6,015 bases of DNA, from contig JAOUJR010000115.1 of NCBI GenBank assembly GCA_029883145.1, forward strand, positions 1-6,015, written 5' to 3'. This stretch comes from Nitrospirota bacterium. Lineage in GTDB: Bacteria; Nitrospirota; Thermodesulfovibrionia; Thermodesulfovibrionales; SM23-35. This document shows, in pieces, positions 1-4,954 of the stretch (position 1 is its first letter; the number at the start of each line of letters is the position of its first letter). A program made the translations under genes and the position numbers. Below the pieces are notes generated by a model, which saw only the letters and a list, made by a program, of their open reading frames with translations, was not told where the DNA came from and made no database searches.

Positions 1-179
1 TCCCGGGCGCCATACATTTTGAGTACAATTTTATCACTGAACCAGTAAGCAAAGAAATTCAGCCCTAATGCAAAAATAAGCGCTATGGTCATCCCCTGCT
101 TACCGCCCATGGCAGCTCCTGCCCAGACGAGTATAAGGGTTAATGTCACGAGCAGAAACAGTGTTTTTATATTGTTCAT
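1..179 (-). CDS. htpX: HtpX-like M48 membrane metalloprotease, N-terminal part
   Basis: Partial gene: 59 codons are visible and the C-terminal side lies beyond position 1. HtpX is an inner-membrane zinc protease that helps degrade damaged membrane proteins under stress. The visible part has a hydrophobic segment at about residues 5-24, a short GGKQGM turn, a second hydrophobic segment at about 29-47, then SDKIVLKMYGAR, which is the typical HtpX stretch after the first membrane hairpin. The HEXXH zinc motif would lie outside the window, so activity cannot be judged. The ATG at 179 is preceded by a strong GGAGGT (193..188) at 8 nt spacing, which fixes the start. The gene follows ccsA in the same direction after 76 nt but has its own promoter candidate. 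The family assignment rests on recognition of this N-terminal pattern. Confidence 0.85.
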   Translation of the reverse strand, partial: MNNIKTLFLLVTLTLILVWAGAAMGGKQGMTIALIFALGLNFFAYWFSDKIVLKMYGAR

Positions 180-221
180 ATATGTTTACCTCCACCTTTT
201 TTAAAGAAAATGCTTAATAAT

Positions 222-251
222 ATAATAGCTTGAAGATCACATTCTCTTCAA
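222..251 (-). promoter_or_regulatory. Candidate htpX promoter
   Basis: On the minus strand TTGAAG (251..246) and TATTAT (227..222) are separated by 18 nt and match sigma-70 -35 and -10 boxes at 4/6 and 5/6 positions. A start near 215 would give a leader of about 35 nt carrying the GGAGGT site. The -35 reads CTTGAAG, which also resembles a heat-shock sigma-32 -35 box, but no CCCCAT-type -10 is present. This is inference from consensus matching only. Confidence 0.4.
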
Positions 252-252
252 G
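229..252 (-). promoter_or_regulatory. Perfect 8-bp inverted repeat between ccsA and htpX
   Basis: CTTGAAGA and TCTTCAAG arms (252..245 and 236..229) flank an 8-nt spacer, 3 bp after the ccsA stop codon. As RNA it could be the 3' hairpin of the resB-ccsA transcript, but the following bases (CTATTATATTATTAAG) are AT-rich rather than a run of T, so it is a weak terminator. Because it covers the -35 box and most of the spacer of the htpX promoter candidate, it could instead be an operator. Confidence 0.35.
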
Positions 253-255
253 GGG

Positions 256-1341
256 CTATTTGATATCTCCATAGGAGTGAAGCCCTGATAAGAGCAGGTT
301 CACACCAACATAGGTAAACATCGCAACGACAAAGCCTGTGACGGCAACAATTGCTACCTTTTTCCCTCTCCATCCTCTTACCATACGACTGTGGAGATAA
401 AAGGCATAGACAAACCATGTGATTAAAGACCAGGTCTCCTTTGGATCCCAGCTCCAGTATGTTCCCCAAGCCTGATCAGCCCAGATAGCTCCAAAGATAA
501 GGCCTCCTAAGGTAAATACAGGAAATCCGACAGCGATGCTCTTGTAGGTGATTTCATCAAGGGTTTCAGCAGAAATACCGAATTTATCCATAACCATTTT
601 AAGGAAAGACCCGTATCTCCAGACAATAACTATTATGGCCATCATCGCTATCCAGCTCAGTATTTTAATGGCAATTGAAGGATTCAAAAATGAGGCCCTG
701 AACATATAGCTTTTGATAAATACATCGGGCTTCACCGCAACCCTGAATGTGAAGAAATCAATGCCCATCAAAAAAAGTAACATGACAAAGGTACCAAGTA
801 TAAATGTCCAGAATATATATCCACTTTCATTCCTTTTTTCGGTTGTTAAGATGAGGTACATGAGTCCTGTGCTGAACGAAAGGGCAAACGCAGCATAAGC
901 GATAAAACTCATCATTACATGAGCGAGGAGCCAGTTACTCTGGAGTGCAGGAACGAGAGGGTGGATATCTTTTGACATACCTGAAATATCTATGAATGCT
1001 AATGCTAAACCCGCAATAGGGGTGACAAATGCCCCAAAAGAACGGTTTTTATATTTGAACTCTATGATGAGATATCCTAATATCAAACACCATACAAAAA
1101 ATATCATTGATTCATAAAGATTCGTAAGGGGAACAGACCTTAAAAAACCCATTCCGCTTAAATCATTAAATTCCTTCCATCTCATTGCTATCGCAAGTGT
1201 TTGAGAGATAAAACCGACAATTGTAATTGTCGTTGCTGCGATCCCGATCCTGGTTTTCCTGAAGGCCAGGTAGATGATATAAATTATCATAGCCAGAATA
1301 TAGGCTATAGTTGATATCCCAAAAAATGAAGAACTGTCCAT
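256..1341 (-). CDS. ccsA: System II cytochrome c biogenesis protein CcsA/ResC (WWD-domain heme handling protein)
   Basis: Integral membrane partner of ResB. Together they carry heme out of the cytoplasm and attach it to CxxCH motifs of apocytochromes c on the outer face of the membrane. The 361-residue product is mostly hydrophobic with about eight membrane segments. The family hallmark, the tryptophan-rich WWD motif, lies at about residues 287-309 and includes WGTYWSWDPKETW. His141 (in WLLAHVMMSF), His317 (FYLHSRM) and His355 (SGLHSYG) are the best candidates for the conserved heme-ligand histidines; this assignment is inferred from position. The length is normal and the gene looks intact. 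Its ATG immediately follows the resB TAG with no base between, and its ribosome site AAGGAG (1355..1350) lies inside resB, so translation is probably coupled. Naming is confused in databases: this family is also called CcsB (System II nomenclature in some family models) or ResC. Confidence 0.95.
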   Translation of the reverse strand: MDSSSFFGISTIAYILAMIIYIIYLAFRKTRIGIAATTITIVGFISQTLAIAMRWKEFNDLSGMGFLRSVPLTNLYESMIFFVWCLILGYLIIEFKYKNRSFGAFVTPIAGLALAFIDISGMSKDIHPLVPALQSNWLLAHVMMSFIAYAAFALSFSTGLMYLILTTEKRNESGYIFWTFILGTFVMLLFLMGIDFFTFRVAVKPDVFIKSYMFRASFLNPSIAIKILSWIAMMAIIVIVWRYGSFLKMVMDKFGISAETLDEITYKSIAVGFPVFTLGGLIFGAIWADQAWGTYWSWDPKETWSLITWFVYAFYLHSRMVRGWRGKKVAIVAVTGFVVAMFTYVGVNLLLSGLHSYGDIK

Positions 1342-2907
1342 CTATTTTTCTCCTTCCTGTTTTTTGCTGAGAAGGGTGATTATCTTATTTATCTTTCGTT
1401 CGAATGCAGCCCTGTTTTTATTTGTGGTTGCTCCGATAATTACTTTTGTAGAATTTTTTTCTTCAGCAATCCTGACCCATAATTTTCTATGGCTCATAAA
1501 GAAGGCGATAAAAAGACCGATGGACATTACAATACATCCAAGATAGACGATCCACACTCCGGGGTCTTTTCTTACCTGAAGCCCTGTGTATTGAACTCCC
1601 CATATATCTATGAATTCCACAGTATGACCTTCTGGCAGCTTTGCTGTAATGGGATGCCGTTTGAGGATCCACCCTGAGTATTTTTCTTTTCCACCTTCTT
1701 TGAAATCTATAAACACAGCAGGGTTATTCATCATCTCTGCGTAGGTGATTGGTCTGCCTTGTTTGTCAAATGAAAGTGCCCGGCTGAAATCCCTTATAGT
1801 ACCTTCCATAGTTGTACCGGAAATGATAAATCTCTCACCAAGATTCAACTGTTTGATCTCCGGTGCTCCGGACTTTGGAGTTATCCTCAGGATAAATTTT
1901 CCCTGAGCATTTGGCACCATACCATAACTTGCCTGGTAGAATGTGATACTTTTATAGGCAAGGGGGTCATTTACCCCTATAGTTTTTTTCAACACTTCTT
2001 TCCCACCATCTATCACAGTGAGCCAGCTTTTATATTCCTTCGGCAGGTCTGAGCTTCCGTAAAAATATACGTCAAAGTCATCACATCTGATGGTGAACCC
2101 GAGCGGCTGTATCCCATATTTGTGCATCTTTGCCTTAAGAGTGTTTTCGTCCATGCCCAGTGTTGCAGATGAACTTGATATGCTCCCTGAAGATGTCCAG
2201 ATCGCATTTAATATCATTTCTTTCTCATGCGCTTCTGTCTGTGTCAGGGAGTCATTGTGTAAAAGGACTACAGGAGAACTCATCCCCTCAGGGAGGGGAA
2301 GAAATCCTTTGAATCCTAAGAAAATCCCTATGAATGCACCGATTAATATCAAAAGTATGCTCGAGTGGGTTATGTAGACACCGAGTCTGGTGAAGCTCCC
2401 CTTTTGTGAATAGAGTTGATACCCTTTATCTTCTTTTGACTCAATAACCTTGAAACCTGCACCCTTTATCGCACTTATGACAAAATCCTTTACCTTTTCA
2501 GGTTTTCCTCTTAAAATAAGTTCTCTTTTTATTGAAACCTTTTCAAGGTGTTCCTCTGTGAGCGGACTTATTGGTTCTCTGACCATCTTCCATATTCTCG
2601 GGAGTCTTTCAATTGAACAGATGACAATGTTTGCTGAAAAGAGAATCAACAGGGTCAAAAACCACCATGAATGGTACATGTCCATGAAACCGATCTTATC
2701 GAATATGTTGTACAGTGTTGGTGCAAGAGATTCGCCAAAGATTTTGGATAATATTTGTATATTTTTAGCAGGCTCTGCTTTCTGTTCCAAGATCGTTCCT
2801 ACAACAGAGGTAAGGGAAATAAGTGCAAAAATAATAATCGCGAACTTTACAGAAGCAAATAAATCCCAGATTTTATCAATGAATGTCTTATTTTTTTCTT
2901 GTTCCAA
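1342..2907 (-). CDS. resB: System II cytochrome c biogenesis protein ResB
   Basis: ResB (also called Ccs1, or CcsB in the CcsBA fusions) forms the heme export and cytochrome c synthetase complex with the CcsA-type protein encoded just downstream. The 521-residue product has membrane segments at about 17-39, 79-98, 176-197 and 451-472, with a large extracytoplasmic domain between the third and fourth, as expected. Recognisable family stretches are FASVKFAIIIFALISLTSVV near the start, SWLTVIDGG at 294-302, NDPLAYKSITFYQASYG at 313-329, and RKDPGVWIVYLG at 446-457. His181 lies at the start of the third membrane segment. An extra Ser-rich stretch lies at about 222-266. The start is TTG at 2907: no in-frame ATG lies between it and the first membrane segment, an in-frame TGA lies upstream at about 2947-2949, and AAGGA sits 9 nt before it. 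Confidence 0.94.
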   Translation of the reverse strand: MEQEKNKTFIDKIWDLFASVKFAIIIFALISLTSVVGTILEQKAEPAKNIQILSKIFGESLAPTLYNIFDKIGFMDMYHSWWFLTLLILFSANIVICSIERLPRIWKMVREPISPLTEEHLEKVSIKRELILRGKPEKVKDFVISAIKGAGFKVIESKEDKGYQLYSQKGSFTRLGVYITHSSILLILIGAFIGIFLGFKGFLPLPEGMSSPVVLLHNDSLTQTEAHEKEMILNAIWTSSGSISSSSATLGMDENTLKAKMHKYGIQPLGFTIRCDDFDVYFYGSSDLPKEYKSWLTVIDGGKEVLKKTIGVNDPLAYKSITFYQASYGMVPNAQGKFILRITPKSGAPEIKQLNLGERFIISGTTMEGTIRDFSRALSFDKQGRPITYAEMMNNPAVFIDFKEGGKEKYSGWILKRHPITAKLPEGHTVEFIDIWGVQYTGLQVRKDPGVWIVYLGCIVMSIGLFIAFFMSHRKLWVRIAEEKNSTKVIIGATTNKNRAAFERKINKIITLLSKKQEGEK

Positions 2908-2916
2908 TTTAATTTT

Positions 2917-2921
2917 TCCTT
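2917..2921 (-). promoter_or_regulatory. Ribosome binding site supporting the TTG start of resB
   Basis: AAGGA lies 9 nt before the TTG at 2907. The first internal ATG would remove the first membrane segment, so this site decides the start. The site itself is only moderately strong. Confidence 0.5.
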
Positions 2922-2934
2922 GGAAATAGAGAAT

Positions 2935-2943
2935 AGTATAACA
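2935..2943 (-). promoter_or_regulatory. Candidate extended -10 promoter for resB-ccsA
   Basis: TGTTATACT on the minus strand combines a TGN extension with a 5/6 match to TATAAT. The distance from the -10 to the TTG start is 27 nt, giving a leader of roughly 20 nt that still holds the ribosome site. No good -35 box is present 16-18 nt upstream, which is acceptable for an extended -10 promoter. This is inference from consensus matching. Confidence 0.4.
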
Positions 2944-3176
2944 TTTTCATATAAGACACGGCTTTTGAAAAGTCACGAATGGACAAGGATATAGGAAAGA
3001 CTGTTTCAGAATTTTTCTAATCGACAAGATATTAATATGGCAATCGTAAGTACCTTACAAATTAAAACTTTATTCGTTGACGCTTCAAAAGGTTTTACTT
3101 TTAGGTGTCGTATAAAAATTCTTCACCAGCCTTTCCTATATAGCCCGCTCGTTATACAAACATTTGTGGTTCTTTT
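2944..3176. other. Intergenic stretch with no recognised gene
   Basis: This gap lies between the cupin stop codon and the resB promoter candidate. It is AT-rich. Minus-strand frames are broken by several stops within short distances, and the only plus-strand open frame here (from 3037) runs antisense into the cupin gene and has no family features. I see no strong terminator: the best local symmetry is ACAAATGTTTGT near 3159-3170, followed by no T-run. It may be decayed sequence, but nothing in it identifies a source. Confidence 0.4.
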
Positions 3177-3656
3177 TTATTTAAGGATTTTTGGCCGGTC
3201 CCTTTTTGCATTGACTATGCAGAGAAATCCAAATGGTGTATCGAATGGATTTCTCAATTGGTGAGCCATATGAGATGCTACATAGAGCGTATCCATAAAA
3301 TTCATATCATAGGTTTTTTCACCAACAAGGGCGTTACCTTTCCCTCTTACACATATGACAACGTGCTCATGTTTATGCATCTCAAAACTGCTGTATCCAC
3401 CAGGTTCAATCTCAAAATACCTCACATGGAATTTTGCTGTTTCCTTCTTATTGCCAATGAGTGTCTGTCTTAAAATATTTGACCAGTTTCTTCCACCTGA
3501 TTTATATTTTTCAATCTTTATCCCCTGCCATTTAAAGTTGCCTTTGTGTTTGTAGAGCTTACTTTTGTGTTTTGTATATGTCTTTTTCCCCTTGTGGACT
3601 TGAGGTACTGTTCTCTTCCAATCACAGGATATCGGAATTTTTTTCTTTGTAGACAT
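3177..3656 (-). CDS. Cupin-domain protein with a basic N-terminal extension
   Basis: Small 159-residue protein. Residues about 72-152 form a single cupin beta-barrel: motif 1 is GGYSSFEMHKHEHVVICVRGKG-like at 86-107 (GG at 86-87, His94, His96, His98, Gly105), and motif 2 is YVASHMAHQLRNP at 125-137 with His132 and Asn136. These histidines, with Glu92 or Glu97, could bind one metal ion; the usual HxH plus Glu spacing is not matched exactly. The first 50 residues are very basic, with 19 Lys/Arg/His and only 2 acidic residues, and resemble no domain I know. There is no signal peptide, so it is probably cytoplasmic. Substrate and function are unknown; cupins of this size include isomerases, dioxygenases and regulatory sensors. 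The ATG at 3656 has AGAGG 7 nt upstream. It lies downstream of the dehydrogenase pair but a 234-bp gap with a repeat separates them, so it may be transcribed alone. Confidence 0.85.
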   Translation of the reverse strand: MSTKKKIPISCDWKRTVPQVHKGKKTYTKHKSKLYKHKGNFKWQGIKIEKYKSGGRNWSNILRQTLIGNKKETAKFHVRYFEIEPGGYSSFEMHKHEHVVICVRGKGNALVGEKTYDMNFMDTLYVASHMAHQLRNPFDTPFGFLCIVNAKRDRPKILK

Positions 3657-3706
3657 TTAAAACCTCTTTATTAATTGGACTGTATTAAAGTAGTGCTCAA
3701 AATTAT

Positions 3707-3818
3707 GAGATTGCTTCGCTACGCTCGCAATGACAGACAGGTTGCCTTGTTACCTCATTTGTCATTGCGAGGAGTCCCGTCCCGAACACTTTCGGGATCG
3801 GGACGACATGGCAATCTC
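3707..3818. repeat. Composite palindromic intergenic repeat (MITE- or REP-like)
   Basis: Two units of the form TGTCATTGCGAG...GCAATCTC stand in opposite orientation. The short unit is on the minus strand (3707..3735, 29 nt) and the long unit on the plus strand (3760..3818, 59 nt). Their outer ends GAGATTGC (3707..3714) and GCAATCTC (3811..3818) pair, and CTCGCAATGACA (3724..3735) pairs perfectly with 3760..3771. A 24-nt centre carries AGGT/ACCT. The long unit contains its own hairpin at 3774..3804. From memory, repeats with TGTCATTGCGAG and GCAATCTC ends are scattered in many bacterial genomes, including deltaproteobacteria, Nitrospirota and Rickettsia-like groups. It contains no coding capacity and may fold in the RNA behind the dehydrogenase operon. 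Confidence 0.85.
3774..3804. repeat. GC-rich hairpin inside the long repeat unit
   Basis: GTCCCGTCCCGAA (3774..3786) pairs with 3791..3804 across a CACT loop, with one bulged base in the right arm. It is the strongest single fold in the gap. No T-run follows on either strand, so it is not a standard intrinsic terminator. Confidence 0.75.
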
Positions 3819-3845
3819 GATTAATAAAACAATAAAATCAACATA

Positions 3846-3867
3846 TTTATGATGATAATATCATAAA
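3846..3867 (-). terminator. Weak AT-rich hairpin after the dehydrogenase operon
   Basis: TTTATGAT (3846..3853) and ATCATAAA (3860..3867) form an 8-bp stem with a 6-nt loop, 23 nt after the dehydrogenase stop codon at 3891. On the minus strand a T-rich stretch (GATTTTATTGTTTTATT) follows about 10 nt later. The stem has only one G-C pair, so termination here is uncertain. Confidence 0.3.
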
Positions 3868-3890
3868 CAGGTACAATCGTATGCATAACT

Positions 3891-4916
3891 TCAATCAAAG
3901 ACGATGACACTCTTCAGGGAATCTTTTGCTTCTGCTGTTAACCTAAATGCCTCTGCAGTTTTTTCTATCGGAAACCTATGTGTCACGAGCTTCTCAGCCC
4001 TTACAGTTCCCTCTTCTATTATGTTGAGTGCTTCTACTGTATCAGTCGGACCACAGGAATAGCTGGTTATTATGTTTATGTCTCTGAAATACAATTCATT
4101 TGGTTCTATGATGAGTTGTTCACCATGTTTCGCAGGTGTGAAAAAAAGAACACTTCCACCTGCACCTACAGATGCGATGCCCAGTCTCATCGCATCGACA
4201 CTGTTTGGCCCAATGATTACAATATCCGCCATTGCTCCATCTGTGAGCTCTTTAAGAGTATTAATATGATTATATTTTGAGACATCAATAACCACATCAG
4301 CGCCAAAATGTTTAGCCTTTTCAAGCCTGAATGGGACCATATCAGCGCCAATAATTTTACCTGCCCCATATTTTCTTGCAAGGAGTATATTTAGTTGACC
4401 CATAACACCAAGGCCTATGACAAGAACAGTATCTCCATGTCTCATATTTGCTCGTTTTAGTGCCTTTACTACACAGGCAGTTGGTTCTATTAATGAGCCG
4501 TTTTCATAGCTTACATTGTCAGGAAGCTTCAATGCGTCATTTTCAAGATTTATCTGCGGTATCAGGATGTATTCAGAAATTCCACCAGGGATTATCTTTG
4601 TGTTTTTCCATGTCTCGCACTGCACATAATCACCACGTTTGCAGAATTTGCATGTAAGACACGGTGCATGGTGATGGACAAAAACTCTGTCACCGGTTTT
4701 AAAGGAGGTGACTTTTTCACCAACTTCTACTATCTCACCTGCTGGCTCATGGCCAAGTACTAAAGGGGCTTTTTTCTCTATATACCATGGCATTACATCT
4801 CCAGAGCATATACCTGATGCCTTTGTCTTAATCAGTGCATCACCTGGACCGACCTCATGAATCGGGATATCCTCGATTCTTATGTCATGGAAGCTGTATA
4901 ATTTTGCGACTTTCAA
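3891..4916 (-). CDS. Zn-dependent medium-chain dehydrogenase (alcohol/polyol dehydrogenase family)
   Basis: Complete 341-residue member of the MDR superfamily (sorbitol, threonine and alcohol dehydrogenase-like), predicted to oxidise a hydroxyl group with NAD+ in the cytoplasm. Catalytic zinc ligands appear to be Cys37, His56 with Glu57 (LGHE), and Glu144 (IEP). Structural zinc is bound by Cys86, Cys89, Cys92 and Cys100 in a CLTCKFCKRGDYVQC loop. The Rossmann motif GLGVMG lies at 168-173, and Asp192 at the end of the next strand favours NAD over NADP. The usual C-G-(S/T)-D after the catalytic Cys reads C-S-G-D here. The start is TTG at 4916: the MKVAKLYSFHDIRIEDIP-type N-terminus is exactly where the family begins, and the first in-frame ATG would delete the catalytic Cys. 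It lies 37 nt after its paralogue and is probably co-transcribed. The substrate is unknown. Confidence 0.9.
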   Translation of the reverse strand: MKVAKLYSFHDIRIEDIPIHEVGPGDALIKTKASGICSGDVMPWYIEKKAPLVLGHEPAGEIVEVGEKVTSFKTGDRVFVHHHAPCLTCKFCKRGDYVQCETWKNTKIIPGGISEYILIPQINLENDALKLPDNVSYENGSLIEPTACVVKALKRANMRHGDTVLVIGLGVMGQLNILLARKYGAGKIIGADMVPFRLEKAKHFGADVVIDVSKYNHINTLKELTDGAMADIVIIGPNSVDAMRLGIASVGAGGSVLFFTPAKHGEQLIIEPNELYFRDINIITSYSCGPTDTVEALNIIEEGTVRAEKLVTHRFPIEKTAEAFRLTAEAKDSLKSVIVFD

Positions 4917-4925
4917 CGGATTGTT

Positions 4926-4930
4926 ACCTT
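4926..4930 (-). promoter_or_regulatory. Ribosome binding site supporting the TTG start of the second dehydrogenase
   Basis: AAGGT lies 9 nt before the TTG at 4916, within the 38-nt spacer after the upstream dehydrogenase. It supports the TTG start that the protein alignment also requires. Confidence 0.5.
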
Positions 4931-4954
4931 TTCTCAGATATTATGAAATTAAAT

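Noticed and set aside
2450..2929. Open frame of 159 codons on the plus strand across the start of resB
   Set aside because: It lies antisense to well-conserved resB coding sequence, has no family features, and is explained as a shadow frame.
2944..3176. Gap as a decayed transposase or structural RNA gene
   Set aside because: Broken frames gave only short unrecognisable peptides, and no cloverleaf or strong extended fold is visible.
3037..3264. Open frame of 75 codons on the plus strand in the resB-cupin gap
   Set aside because: Its 3' third is antisense to the cupin gene, no ribosome site precedes it, and the product resembles no family I know.
3774..3804. GC-rich hairpin as an intrinsic terminator
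   Set aside because: No T-run follows on either strand, and the hairpin is better explained as part of the repeat unit.
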